Below, in pieces: positions 17,156-27,203 of a stretch of 64,000 nt of DNA. The stretch lies in the NCBI GenBank assembly GCA_933822405.4, contig CAKOGP040000147.1, positions 1 to 64,000 of the forward strand, in the 5' to 3' direction. The notes beneath the pieces were generated by a model. The model did not search any database. It was not told the DNA's origin and was given only the letters and a program-made list of their open reading frames with translations. A program made the translations under genes and the position numbers. The stretch's first letter is position 1, and each line of letters starts with the position of its first letter. This DNA is from Cylindrotheca closterium. Its lineage: Eukaryota; Bacillariophyta; Bacillariophyceae; Bacillariales; Bacillariaceae.

Positions 17156-19753
17156 ATGTCATCGGGATATCAAGAACCGTCGGACTTGTTCAAACGATTG
17201 TTTTTGCCACCCAAGAATCCCAGTTTGACTCTGTCGAGCGATCAACAATGGATGGTAATCTCTCAAGAGCCGCCATTGCCTTCCATTGAACTCTTGGCTC
17301 GCACTGAAGAAAAGCTAGCTGGTATTCGATTTGATCCTCAGATGTGGACGCCGTCTCGTATGGACTTTGCTACTTCCTTGGTGTTACAGCACTTAGAAAG
17401 TGGCAAACAACAAAACATGGAATTGCCAACCAATTCCGAAGGGATTCGGTACATTCGGTTTCATCCAAAGCTTCCAATCTTTGTATTTGCTTCCAAAATC
17501 AAGGGAGAGCCCATGTTGGAATTGTACAAGTGCCAACTGAATGAGTCATCGGACAATCAATGGAGCATTCATCCTATTCCACTGCCAGAAGAAACCAAAC
17601 GCATGAACTTTATCTATGGCTGCTCCTATCAATTCACCAGCGACGGCGCTTCCTTATTGGTAAAGGTCGTTCCCAAGGATTATTCCAAAGGACCACCAAT
17701 CAAACCCACCAGCACCGGGCCCGCCATTCAAGTGGTGGCCAAGAATGCCCGCAAGGCACCGGGTCGGACCTATCAAGATTTGCTCAAGAATCCACACGAC
17801 GAGGCCAAGTTTCACTATTACTTTACCACTCAACTATTGTGCATTGATGGAATTACTGCCACTGCTACGAATGAAGATGCACTCAAAATAAGAGTCTTAC
17901 CACAGTGTGGTGAGGTTTGCATCTTTCAAAGCATTCAGTCAAGTCCCTGTGGGCGTTTCCTGTTGGTCCAATTGACGACCGACTTGAGTTACAGTGTGAC
18001 ATTGCGTCGGTTTGGCAAGTCGATTGAATTGTGGGACTTGTTTTCCTCGAACAAAACGGTGGTCCAAAAGATTCCCGTAGACGATGAAATTCCACTGTCG
18101 TACGATGCCTGTTCCAGACACCCGAGATCCTTTTTCTTTCATCCCTGCAAGGATTGTACTTTGATACACGCACAGGCACTGGATGGGGGAGATCCAGCCA
18201 ACAATGTCGACTTGGTGGATGGCGAGCGGGATGCCTTGTATCTGCAAGATGTTGAATTATTGGATGTTAGCGGGGAAGGGAAAATCGTAATCAAGGAAGC
18301 TACCAAATGGGTCGGCATGGAATGGCGATTTGACGATGTGGAATTTGGTGCTTCGGGGATTGCCTTTTTGGACGAATATCGATGGAAGGATCGCATGGAA
18401 CGAAAGTGGATCTTGCCAGCCTCAGGTGGTGGAACGAAACAACTCTTGTGGGAACGATCGTGGGAAGATCGATACAAGTCGCCTGGGGCTCCCTTGACTC
18501 GTCGCAGCGGGGAACGGAACCAGTATTTTGTGGTTCAGCCGACTCCCAATTCGCTCTATTTGAGAGGTGCTGGAGCATCGCCACTAGGAGATCGTCCCTT
18601 TTTGGACCTACTTGAATTTGAAGAGAATGAAGAGGGAGAATCATCGTCATCGACAACTCCAGTCAAGAAAACAATGACACGCTTATGGCGGTGCAAAGCT
18701 CCAGTGGAAGGAGATTTGCTGGATGCTGCCCTTGAAACTGGTGGGGTCTTGCCTTCTGACGAAGAACGGCAAGATGTCTTTGAGTCCTTTGTCTCGTTGT
18801 TGCCGGACAATGAATCCATCATGATTTCTAGAGAATCCAAGACAACACCAAGGAATTACTACTTGACCAAGTTACCATCCAAGGAAAAGAAAATCGAAAC
18901 CAAGGAGATTCAAATTACGACTTTTGAACACCCACAACCCGATCTATTGGGCGTAACCAAGGAATTGGTCCACTACAAGCGCAACGATGGAGTGGACTTG
19001 ACAGCCAATTTGTATCTGCCACCCAACTATGATGGAACCAAGCGTCCCACACTCTTTTGGGCCTACCCTCGAGAATTCAAGGACAGCAAAGCGGCTGGAC
19101 AAGTCAAGGGCTCCAAGCATAAATTTGTTTCGGCGTCATGGGCTTCGCCCATTCATTGGGCTGCCAAGGGATGGGCCATCATGGACGACTTTTCTTTGCC
19201 AGTGATTGGAGAAGGGGATGCCCAACCTAATGATACGTTTATCGAACAATTGGTTGCGGGAGCTACGGCAGCAGTGGAATACGCCAAGGAACGTGGGGTT
19301 TGTGATCCCGACCGATGTGCTGTGGGAGGACATTCGTACGGGGCTTTCATGACTTCGCATCTTCTCTCCCACACGACTCTCTTTGCCGCAGGTATGGCTC
19401 GATCCGGTGCTTACAATCGCACTCTGACTCCGATGTCGTTTCAATCCGAAGATCGTTCCATGTGGGAGGCCCCCGATACGTACATCAAAATGAGCCCACT
19501 GATGCATGTCAAGAAGTATTCGGAACAAGCAAAGGTCGGTAAAATGCTCCTCATTCATGGAGAGGTGGACGAGAACTCGGGAACTCATCCGATGCAAAGC
19601 GAGAGATACTTTGCTGCACTGAAAGCGTTTGGAATTGAATCCAAGTTGGTCGTCTTGCCACACGAAAGACACAGCTATCGTGCGAAGGAATCTATCTTGC
19701 ATATGGCCTATGAACAAGAAACCTGGTTGAGTAGCTTAGAAGAGAATAAGTAG
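17156..19753 (+). CDS. Glutamyl endopeptidase, prolyl-oligopeptidase family (S9D), plant-plastid GEP type
   Basis: 865 aa, ATG at 17156, no intron. A seven-bladed propeller-like region precedes a C-terminal alpha/beta-hydrolase domain. The catalytic triad is readable: S727 in GGHSYGAFM, D805 in GEVDEN, and H839 in HERHSYR. Blocks such as LFWAYPREFKDSKAAGQV and LPVIGEGDAQPNDTFIEQL are characteristic of plant chloroplast glutamyl endopeptidase (S9D), which cleaves after Glu. The N-terminus (MSSGYQEPSDLFKRLF) starts close to the mature domain, and no signal or transit peptide is visible. This copy may be cytosolic, or a targeting exon lies upstream. Length fits the family without its transit peptide. 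Confidence 0.9.
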   Translation: MSSGYQEPSDLFKRLFLPPKNPSLTLSSDQQWMVISQEPPLPSIELLARTEEKLAGIRFDPQMWTPSRMDFATSLVLQHLESGKQQNMELPTNSEGIRYIRFHPKLPIFVFASKIKGEPMLELYKCQLNESSDNQWSIHPIPLPEETKRMNFIYGCSYQFTSDGASLLVKVVPKDYSKGPPIKPTSTGPAIQVVAKNARKAPGRTYQDLLKNPHDEAKFHYYFTTQLLCIDGITATATNEDALKIRVLPQCGEVCIFQSIQSSPCGRFLLVQLTTDLSYSVTLRRFGKSIELWDLFSSNKTVVQKIPVDDEIPLSYDACSRHPRSFFFHPCKDCTLIHAQALDGGDPANNVDLVDGERDALYLQDVELLDVSGEGKIVIKEATKWVGMEWRFDDVEFGASGIAFLDEYRWKDRMERKWILPASGGGTKQLLWERSWEDRYKSPGAPLTRRSGERNQYFVVQPTPNSLYLRGAGASPLGDRPFLDLLEFEENEEGESSSSTTPVKKTMTRLWRCKAPVEGDLLDAALETGGVLPSDEERQDVFESFVSLLPDNESIMISRESKTTPRNYYLTKLPSKEKKIETKEIQITTFEHPQPDLLGVTKELVHYKRNDGVDLTANLYLPPNYDGTKRPTLFWAYPREFKDSKAAGQVKGSKHKFVSASWASPIHWAAKGWAIMDDFSLPVIGEGDAQPNDTFIEQLVAGATAAVEYAKERGVCDPDRCAVGGHSYGAFMTSHLLSHTTLFAAGMARSGAYNRTLTPMSFQSEDRSMWEAPDTYIKMSPLMHVKKYSEQAKVGKMLLIHGEVDENSGTHPMQSERYFAALKAFGIESKLVVLPHERHSYRAKESILHMAYEQETWLSSLEENK

Positions 19754-20185
19754 ACCTATGCATAGGATAAATGGCAGATAATGCAGATATTTGAATGCCC
19801 ATCGATAGTCCTCGAAAGGCACTTTCCACTTGTGTGTTCGTCTGTTTTTTCTCTGGAGGAGTGTAACTCGTGGGTCGCGCTGTGTGAGACTGGAGCCTAC
19901 GACTGTTGGTGTAATGAGAGGTTCAGTGTGTCCCTGCAAATCCGTTTCCGGGAAATCCGTTTTCAATCATAATCGGAAACCCCGCCCCGTCGAAAAGTCT
20001 GTATGTTGGACTCATCCGACTTGAACTCACCACTCACCGCATATACATACACGTGTACCGGTACTCTTGTATCCATTTTCAGCGTGCCCTCGCTATTCAG
20101 AACATTACTGCTTGATACAGTAGTTTGAGCTATATGGCAAACGACCCAAAAAGGAGAAAATTCATTTCAACAGGTAGAAATTCCA
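19754..20185. other. Intergenic, nothing recognised
   Basis: 3' end of the peptidase gene and promoter side of the DUF2786 gene. An upstream frame with ATG at 20134 overlaps the next start in another frame and is probably 5' UTR. Confidence 0.4.
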
Positions 20186-22231
20186 ATGGAGGAGATCCGA
20201 GTCAAGATTCGAAAGCATGGCAATCCTTCTGGCAAATTGCTTCGCTTTCACAAATCTATCGAGCTTACTCCTTTGATAATAAAGATCGCAAACAAGCTAT
20301 TGAAGAACGAGGTCAGATCGGATTTTGATGCAAGTCGACACCAGCTGTTGCTCGGGGGTGAATTCGTTGTTGACAGTGTCTCAGAAATTGACGACGGCGA
20401 TGAATTGGTGCTCAGCCAGATAGATGACACAGTGGAGACAGACACTCCTCTGTCGGGAGCAAATAGCAGCCCATCTCACCGGGTGTCTCCAGCCGCTGCG
20501 AATGTTACCCCTGTCGTGAAAAAAGAAGAGGAATCCGATGAGATGCCTATAAAAGTTGAACCGTACGAAGCGGGGGAACTCATTTCTGTAGCTGACGACG
20601 ACGATGATGTCAAGCCCGATATCAATACTTCAAAGAGTAATCAATCTACTGGTCCAACGGAAAGATCAGCAGGTGTCAAACGAAAGGTGGCTCCCGCCGC
20701 AGCAAGTGCTCCTGGTTCAGCGTCGCTGAAACGAGAAGATGAGGAATTTCCACGGGTCGTCCGGAGGCCAAAGAAGGCCCCCGTAATAATTACAATTGAT
20801 GATGAATCCGACACCGATGACGATGGCGATGAAGATGTTTCAAGTGATGGATCAATTGAAGATGGATCAGATGCCTGGATGTCATCAGATGGAGAAGACG
20901 ACGACGATGAAGAAGAAGATGGGAAGGAAGATTCTGACTTTGAACCTGGTTCGGACGATGATTCTGATGATGATGCAGAAATGAAAGCTTCTAGAGCGAA
21001 GGAGCCAAAAGAATCACCACTACAAGTTCTTATGGATGAGAAAGATATACCATCTGCTCCTGGAAAACGAGAAGGTAGCAATGAAGGCGACCAAGAGGAG
21101 GAAGTATCTCTACTTATTGATGGAGCTGGTCGAAAAAACACGGACAAGGCTGTGAAGGATCGCATCATGAAGCTACTTAATACTGGTTTTCACGATCAAT
21201 CCAATGAGCATGAAGCAAAGAATGCCATGAAGCTTGCAAACAAACTGATGAGAAAGCACAATCTTTCCCAGGCGCTTCTGCTGAAGGAACGCGACGCAAA
21301 GAACAGTGGCACCCAGGCAAATGATGGAGTCTTGAGAGGAGGCATGGTACATGTAAAGATTATCAATCGCAAGACACAAAAGGCGGCACTCTTTGCTAGG
21401 TGGCTGGGTACGCTTACGTCACATGTTGCGACCAACTTTGACGTAAAGACCTACTATAGCACAAGTCGAGGACGCAAGTGCAAAGTGACATTTTACGGCA
21501 TTTACACAAATGCGCAACTAGCAGGTTATGCCTTTCGAGTTGCCGCTGAAAGAATTTCTCAAATGGGTGCTACGTATCAACCCACAAAACGTTCCGGCAT
21601 CAGCCTTGCCAGCTGTCGACTTAGTTACTGTATTGGGATCGTCAAAGGAATAGGAGAGGAAGTAGACCGAACTATCCATGAAGAAAAAATGAAACGATTG
21701 CGAAAGTTGGAGCGAGCTCGACGTGCAGTCTCACAGGGCGAAGCCTATGAAGAAAGTGACGAAGAAGGGAGTGACGGCAACGACAGCGATGGACCTGGTT
21801 ACTCTTTCCCGGATCGAAAGGATGGCGAAAGCAAGAAGCCAAGTGCTACTGCCGCATCGATCAATGGAAGCTCCAGGCAGCATGGCGGCGATGACAACAG
21901 TACAAGCGACCAAGCCCCCCTTCTTGGTATGAATGGGGAATCACGTCTGACAGTGCCGCCAGTCCTTTCGGGCGAGACTTTGGATAAACGTCTCAGAGAG
22001 CTGGAAAACGAAAATCAAGCCGCTATAACACTTGTCGATCACCGAAAGAAGGTAGCAGAGGAAATTCTCAAGGAGAATGGAATCAAGCTATCATCTTCAA
22101 GACCACGTGCGCAGATGAACTTTGATCACAACTCGTATCGTCAAGGTATTGAAGACGCCAAAGAAGTAGACATCAATCAAAGGGCGATTCGAGACGAGGT
22201 GAAAGTGAAAAGGGAAATGAAGAGAGAGTAG
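20186..22231 (+). CDS. DUF2786-domain protein with N-terminal ubiquitin-like and acidic regions
   Basis: 681 aa, ATG at 20186. Residues 1-80 look like a small beta-grasp/ubiquitin-like fold (EEIRVKIRKHG... LLLGGEFVVDSVSEIDDGDELVL). Residues 100-310 are disordered and strongly acidic (runs of Asp/Glu/Ser), with a basic patch KRKVAP that could be a nuclear signal. Residues about 320-365 match DUF2786 (IMKLLNTGFHDQSNEHEAKN... LMRKHNLSQ), followed by the usual companion domain (about 370-475, FARWLGTLTSHVATNF... FYGIYTNAQLAGYAFR). The C-terminal 150 residues are charged coiled coil. DUF2786 proteins have no settled function, though many eukaryotic ones look nuclear. Nuclear/nucleolar chromatin association is a guess from the acidic tract. 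Confidence 0.8.
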   Translation: MEEIRVKIRKHGNPSGKLLRFHKSIELTPLIIKIANKLLKNEVRSDFDASRHQLLLGGEFVVDSVSEIDDGDELVLSQIDDTVETDTPLSGANSSPSHRVSPAAANVTPVVKKEEESDEMPIKVEPYEAGELISVADDDDDVKPDINTSKSNQSTGPTERSAGVKRKVAPAAASAPGSASLKREDEEFPRVVRRPKKAPVIITIDDESDTDDDGDEDVSSDGSIEDGSDAWMSSDGEDDDDEEEDGKEDSDFEPGSDDDSDDDAEMKASRAKEPKESPLQVLMDEKDIPSAPGKREGSNEGDQEEEVSLLIDGAGRKNTDKAVKDRIMKLLNTGFHDQSNEHEAKNAMKLANKLMRKHNLSQALLLKERDAKNSGTQANDGVLRGGMVHVKIINRKTQKAALFARWLGTLTSHVATNFDVKTYYSTSRGRKCKVTFYGIYTNAQLAGYAFRVAAERISQMGATYQPTKRSGISLASCRLSYCIGIVKGIGEEVDRTIHEEKMKRLRKLERARRAVSQGEAYEESDEEGSDGNDSDGPGYSFPDRKDGESKKPSATAASINGSSRQHGGDDNSTSDQAPLLGMNGESRLTVPPVLSGETLDKRLRELENENQAAITLVDHRKKVAEEILKENGIKLSSSRPRAQMNFDHNSYRQGIEDAKEVDINQRAIRDEVKVKREMKRE

Positions 22232-22605
22232 TTTGCTCTGAATACTTATGATAATTGCATATTTGAATACCGGGGTAGTAAATGGTATGTTTGTGTTCTC
22301 AAAGCAATCGTGCGACGCTATGCGCTCGTCCCGGTTCATGAAAACGGATCATATGGTGATGGTAAAGATACCGTATTGGGGGCTCAACGTTTGGTTCACA
22401 GAATGAATTAGTCAATCCACACTACATTTGAACGAATGAGCGATTCATCCATTCGTCCCCATTGTGGAAAGCAAAATAGGAGAAAAGGAAAACTTGATTC
22501 TATCCGTTTTAATCAAAAGGCCGAACCATTCATTCCCAGTCTCGAGTCTTCAATTCTTCTTGGCCATGTATTGTTGACACAAGGCACTTCGTATATAGAT
22601 ATAGC
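22232..22605. other. Intergenic between convergent genes
   Basis: Nothing recognised. A plus-strand frame crossing 22436-22846 is antisense to the next gene and was not accepted. Confidence 0.4.
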
Positions 22606-23094
22606 CTATTTTCTCGCCAAAGCCAATACACAAAATGCCAACAACAATGCCAACATTGGATTCGCAGCTATTGCTGCCGATGCTTCTTCGGTGGGACGTG
22701 CGGATGGTGCACTCATCGCGGATGGTGCACTCATCATGGAAGGTGCCAAAGTGGGAGAATCGCTTATCACAATCGAGTTGCAAGGAGGAATATTGTCCAC
22801 ACAAGGGAGGCCCATGTCATCACCACAACTCCATTGGATTGTTTGATCTTCGTTACTGACTATGGCAAGTTCGGTTATTGCCGATCCACTGCCTGTAATC
22901 AAACACTTCGAGTCGGGATAGTAGGTATTTTGTATGTCTACAAGGGCACAAGCAAGGGTCAGCACAGACGCATTGGATGGATTGGTATCATCACTTGTGC
23001 ATTCAATCTTGATAAATGATCCAAAGGGGCACTCTTGATCGACGCTTAAGTAAGGATTGCACACGCAATAGTCATCGGTGCAAGCTTCGGACAT
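22606..23094 (-). CDS. Small Cys-rich protein with GPI-like C-terminus
   Basis: 162 aa, ATG at 23094. About 110 residues hold ten Cys (CTDDYCVCNP... ECPFGSFIKIEC... SKCLITG... WSCGDDMGLPC... PPC), followed by a Ser/Pro/Ala stalk (SAPSAMSAPSARPT) and a hydrophobic end (NPMLALLLAFCVLALARK), like a GPI signal or single membrane helix. That architecture normally needs an N-terminal signal peptide, which is not visible; a stop lies just upstream in frame, so a 5' exon may be missing from my model. The 150 bp directly upstream are nearly identical to the upstream DNA of the LRR gene at 48496. No family recognised. Confidence 0.58.
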   Translation of the reverse strand: MSEACTDDYCVCNPYLSVDQECPFGSFIKIECTSDDTNPSNASVLTLACALVDIQNTYYPDSKCLITGSGSAITELAIVSNEDQTIQWSCGDDMGLPCVDNIPPCNSIVISDSPTLAPSMMSAPSAMSAPSARPTEEASAAIAANPMLALLLAFCVLALARK

Positions 23095-23122
23095 GATGTC
23101 TGATGACGCAACTTTCTTGGCA

Positions 23123-23272
23123 GTCTGAAGTTGTGTTGTGAATGGAACCGTGCATATTGAATATCCGCATGCATGCGATTATGACCGACTGCAAACGCGA
23201 CGGTCATAAAATCTTTTCATTTTCAAAAGATCGTATCTTCGACTAATATGATCGTTTTGTATTGAATTAGCC
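23123..23272 (-). promoter_or_regulatory. Upstream/5'-UTR block shared with the LRR gene at 48.5 kb
   Basis: Read on the minus strand, this 150-bp block aligns with 48326-48472 at high identity with a few small gaps. Shared words include GGCTAATTCA, ACAAAACGATCATATTAG, AGTCGAAGATACGATC (23229-23244) and GCATGCATGCGGATATT. It ends 28 bp before the ATG at 23094; the other copy ends 24 bp before its ATG at 48496. So an identical promoter/leader has been placed before two unrelated proteins, in opposite orientations. Confidence 0.72.
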
Positions 23273-23344
23273 ATTCCGACCACGGGGGGATTCATTCATT
23301 CAATATATTATTCGTTTTTGTCTTATTAGCCCGTCGCAACGTTA

Positions 23345-23620
23345 CCCAACTCCTCAGATGAGACCAGTTCCTCCATCAACTTCCGCACAGTCTAACGTTT
23401 TACACATCTGTTTCTCATCTTCCATTGCGCAAATTGACAGGCAGTGCGTAGCTCTATGAAAGTTTTTTGTGTTGCGTCTTGTCCTCGCCTCCGGTTGGCT
23501 TCTTGGTGCGGTGAAGTACTAAGATGCAAGGATCGTCTACAGGTAGGAATGAATCGTACTGCTGGCAAGAAGGTTAGAAGGAAGGAGGCTGATAATAGCT
23601 CAAGAAACATCGCCACAACC
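23345..23620 (+). mobile_element. Relic related to ORF1 region of the 29-32.6 kb MULE
   Basis: Colinear similarity to 29382-29600. Landmarks in order are CTCCTCAGA, a GTTCCT.CATC block, CATTGCGCAAA.TGACA, AGTCCTCGC-like, and AT/GACAGGA(C/T)CGTCTACAGG(A/T)AG. The reading frame that starts MTGPSTGR in the MULE is here MQGSSTGR and soon broken. Similarity fades after about 23620. Likely an old, degraded insertion of the same family. Confidence 0.55.
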
Positions 23621-24520
23621 AAAAATATTATTTCAAAAGTTGTGACTGCCGGCACATGCATTAGAACGAGGAGTCATCGCCTGAAAAAAAAACAAGACAC
23701 CACAAATGCTTCCATGAGCCAAGAAAAGGAGGAACCTTCGACCTATTCTCATTGGACTGAAGATTGTTTTACCAGTTTGCGTTTGGAAAATTGGGAGACG
23801 AGTCCCTTTCTGTGCCATGCTACTACTACATAGAAGACTCACCTAGGACTATCGAGGACCCCTTGGATACATTGATCTTCCATACCTTTCGATTTTGCAA
23901 GAATTGAAACACTGGAGTGCCTCCATCAGCAGCATCATCGTGGTTATCATCGCCTGCAGAATCATCAGAAGCGAAAGGATCTCGTCCGCCCCTAAGAACC
24001 CAAAGCAATACTTGTATGCGTGCCCATTCTACCATCGACAATTCGTATTCGGTTGACTTAGGTAGGACCTAGAGCATACACTCGATTGGGGTCTATTTCA
24101 GTCTCTTATTCACGAACTATTTTCATTTTCGGATATATTCAATATGGTACTCCGCAATCAATGATCTCAAATCATCGGCACCAAGTATGCCCTGTTTATT
24201 TACCACGAACTTGTCGTTCATGACAATAATAAGTATTACGAGTATAAGTATAAAAGCTTATATTGTTACCTTCTATAAGACAGGTATAATAAGATGGCTG
24301 GGAAGCACACTTGATTTGGAAAAAATGGGACTGACAGTTTGAATTTTTCCAGAATGAATGAATGATTGATTCACCTCATTCATGATTGGATCGACGTAGC
24401 TATATATTCTACACAAGCCTCTCTTCTATTAACCAATACTTTCAAAGGTCTCGGTAGACCAATGATAGCCATCTTTACAATTGGCTTTGCTACTCAAGAG
24501 CAATTCCGAATTGCCAAAGA
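23621..24520. other. Non-coding or decayed DNA
   Basis: Contains an AT-rich stretch with AAGTAT/GTATAA words (24225-24265). Short frames (for example minus strand 24041-23826) show no family. Nothing firm. Confidence 0.4.
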
Positions 24521-25109
24521 CTAATTTCCCTTTCCAGTATGAGACGAAGATGCTAATGTTGATCCGTCAAAGCCAAGCACAGTCATCACTCGGCTTCTAG
24601 AACCCTTTGCGTCAGAGGTAACGACTTCTTTTAAATCCAGGTGCGGTCGAAGGCTTTCGCTTGGACAACATCGCATCGTTCGTTCAGAGTAACTAATATA
24701 TACTTCTAGCGCTTTCGATCGCGCTTGGAAGCTAACTTCTAAAACAGTTCGACTCTTCTCATATGTAAATTGCGTCGAAGTACTAGTACGGATGAGAGAG
24801 ATATAAGCTTCCTTTGCTATTGGACTTCGGTCAACATCTGCACCTCTATTAACGTATAAAATATCGAGTCTTGGTCCAACCACATGATTCGCTTCAATTT
24901 CAAATTGTTTAGAGTCCAAGCGATGGGGCGATTAGGATGATCAGAATCCGTGACTCCTCGGCACTTAACCTAGTTTGAATGCTTATGCAATACATATGCC
25001 ATGATGTGTGGCTCCCAAAGCCTTGTTCGACCATCTGTGATTGAAGGACGACGACAAAGTTTCGGCGCGTCCTTCCAATTTCTACGCGGTCACGTAGAAA
25101 TCCTACCAC
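24521..25109 (-). pseudogene. Unclassified coding-like relic with a frame break
   Basis: Minus-strand frame 24919-24521 (DSKQFEIEANHVVGPRL... LDLKEVVTSDAKG) has protein-like composition over about 130 codons but no ATG at its head. Directly upstream another frame (25109-24909: EIGRTRRNF...SAEESRILIILIA) stops at the junction. The two look like one gene broken near 24915. No family recognised; could be a retroelement gag relic. A 9-bp hairpin (ATTTCTACG / CGTAGAAAT, 25078-25101) lies at its 5' end. Confidence 0.35.
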
Positions 25110-25281
25110 CGACTGTGCGGGGCACCAACTCCGACCTTGTCACGCGAAAAAACAAACGACTTTCCAAGATTGCTCATAGTTTTCAAATTTGAACAATTGC
25201 ATTGCTCAATTTGAAAACCTTGACTTTGTATTATCATACATACATACATTCATTCATTCACCATCATCTGCCAAGACGACC

Positions 25282-26946
25282 ATGAAGACCTTCTTCTCTC
25301 TTGCTCTCGCTGCCAGCAGTCTCTTGTCTGGTGCCGCAGCCCAACTCTTTGACTACTCTGCGCCTGCCACTGGTGCCGGGAAGTGTGCTCTCATCAACGT
25401 TGTAATGGACGAGTCCGGATCAATGGGTGGTGACCAAGCCTTCCTCCGGGGCGTGGCTCTTCCCAAGATGGCAACAGAGCTCCAAAGCACTGCCTATAAC
25501 TACACCGACGTCTTTTTCTGCAGCGGCGGTTTCGGCCGTTCTTCTGGGGCCACCAATCCCCAGTTCTACCGCCATTTGGGCTGCACTTCCTACGATTCTT
25601 CCGGTGTCATTGCCAGTCAAGGCCCAGTCTCTTGGGTCGCCTCTGGCAGCGTCGAAGACGGCTGGGCTGGCATGGAGTTTGCCATGCGCGATGTCACTGC
25701 TTCCATTGATGGCATCGATCTCTTGAGCCACTGTGCTACCATTGACAAGAATCTCATTCTTGTGACCGATGAAGATCGCGATGACCGCTACAATGCCGTC
25801 ACTGCCACCAGCATTGCCAACTTGATTGATGCCAATGGCTACGTCTTGAATGTCATTGTCAACATTATCATTGATGGCAACAACAATAACTTTGGCATGA
25901 AGATTGGAGGTGCGGGCTCCAACAGCACCATTTTCCAATACGATACTGCCGCCGCCGACAACTATATCACCTACAATGACCTCCGTCCCTACACTGACTA
26001 TGTGACTGCGTACATTGCCACCCATCCTCACTACACCGAACTCATTGTTGACAAGCCCGGAGCTGTCTGGAGCGTCAATACTCTTCGCGCTGGTGGTCTT
26101 CTCACTCAGACCTTTGCCGATGTGTTTGTGGAAATCAAGGTCCAAGAGATCGCTGAATCTGGCGATGGAGGTCGTGGCGAGCTTGGCGGAGATCCTCACA
26201 TCACCACCTGGCGCAATGAGCACTACGAGTACCACGGCCAATGCGACCTTGTCATGATGAAGGATCCCAACTTTGCCAATAGCCTTGGCTTGGACATTCA
26301 TATTCGCACCAAGATTGTCCGTTACTGGTCCTACATCAAGACTGTTGCCATCAAGATTGGCAATGATATCCTTGAGATTGAAGGATCTCCCGATGCTCAC
26401 GATGCCGAAGCTCATTACTGGGTCAACTACGAGTACCAAGGAGAGCTCGATACCTTTGCTGGCTTTTCCGTCTCCCAGAAGCTTCCTTCTGCCTTCAAGC
26501 GCTCTTATATCATTGACTTGAGCTCCAAGTATCCTGGACAATCCATTACCGTTCAGCTCTACAAGGAGTTCGTTCGTATCAAGCTCAATGGCAACGAGGC
26601 CATCTTTGGCAACACTGTCGGTCTTCTTGGCGATTACAAGACTGGAGCTACTCTTGGTCGCGACGGCGTCACTATCATCAATGATTTCACAGAGCTTGGT
26701 GATGAATGGCAAGTTCTTCCATCTGATGGCAAGCTCTTCCACGAAGTTGCTCATCCTCAATTCCCAGAAGCCTGCATCAAGCCCGAGGATCCTCGTGGTG
26801 AACGAAAGCGTCGCTTGTCCGAGTCCAAAATCTCCATTGAGCAAGCCGAGACTGCTTGTGCTGCTTTGAAGGATCCACTTGCCATCAAGGACTGCGTCTA
26901 CGATATCTTGGCCACCCAAGACTTGGACATGGTTGGAGCCTTCTAG
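25282..26946 (+). CDS. Secreted vWA + vWD (GDPH) protein, adhesin-like
   Basis: 554 aa from the ATG at 25282, chosen because it starts a clear signal peptide (MKTFFSLALAASSLLSGAAA, cleavage near Q21). Residues about 36-250 are a von Willebrand factor A domain with the metal-site motif D43-x-S45-x-S47 in MDESGSMGG. From 303 comes a vWD domain beginning G303-D304-P305-H306 and containing VGLLGDY near 460. GDPH motifs in vWD/mucin-type proteins undergo self-cleavage at Asp-Pro, and GDPH domains are known from adhesive trails of raphid diatoms. Near residue 507 is a basic site RKRR, which could be processed, followed by a short C-terminal domain (AETACAALKD...DCVYDILAT). Inferred role: extracellular adhesion or matrix. 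The codons are GC-richer and more uniform than in neighbours, which suits a highly expressed gene. Confidence 0.85.
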   Translation: MKTFFSLALAASSLLSGAAAQLFDYSAPATGAGKCALINVVMDESGSMGGDQAFLRGVALPKMATELQSTAYNYTDVFFCSGGFGRSSGATNPQFYRHLGCTSYDSSGVIASQGPVSWVASGSVEDGWAGMEFAMRDVTASIDGIDLLSHCATIDKNLILVTDEDRDDRYNAVTATSIANLIDANGYVLNVIVNIIIDGNNNNFGMKIGGAGSNSTIFQYDTAAADNYITYNDLRPYTDYVTAYIATHPHYTELIVDKPGAVWSVNTLRAGGLLTQTFADVFVEIKVQEIAESGDGGRGELGGDPHITTWRNEHYEYHGQCDLVMMKDPNFANSLGLDIHIRTKIVRYWSYIKTVAIKIGNDILEIEGSPDAHDAEAHYWVNYEYQGELDTFAGFSVSQKLPSAFKRSYIIDLSSKYPGQSITVQLYKEFVRIKLNGNEAIFGNTVGLLGDYKTGATLGRDGVTIINDFTELGDEWQVLPSDGKLFHEVAHPQFPEACIKPEDPRGERKRRLSESKISIEQAETACAALKDPLAIKDCVYDILATQDLDMVGAF

Positions 26947-27203
26947 GTTGCTAGCTACTTCCGCGCTTTGTTTGCGAGAAGCCTCTAATCATTTCTGTCT
27001 TGTTGATCCCGTCTATCTAATACAACTGACTGGGAACCGAGATGGGAAGGACTGGTTGCTTCTTTCGTACTTTGTGCCCAATACATGTATACTGAATTGA
27101 ATTTCACCCTTTGCTCTTGTCGCAAAAGCCAATACAAATAAGAACATAAGACCGAAATTACAGTCCACTTCTGTTTCTTTTGTTGTCCCTTCGTTTGCTT
27201 TCG

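Noticed and set aside
22436..22846. Plus-strand frame opposite the small Cys-rich gene
   Set aside because: The minus strand has regular Cys spacing and a C-terminal anchor-like end, so it is preferred. The choice is not certain.
25420..26919. Minus-strand frame of about 499 codons
   Set aside because: Shadow of the vWA-vWD gene, caused by its biased codon use; no domain recognisable.
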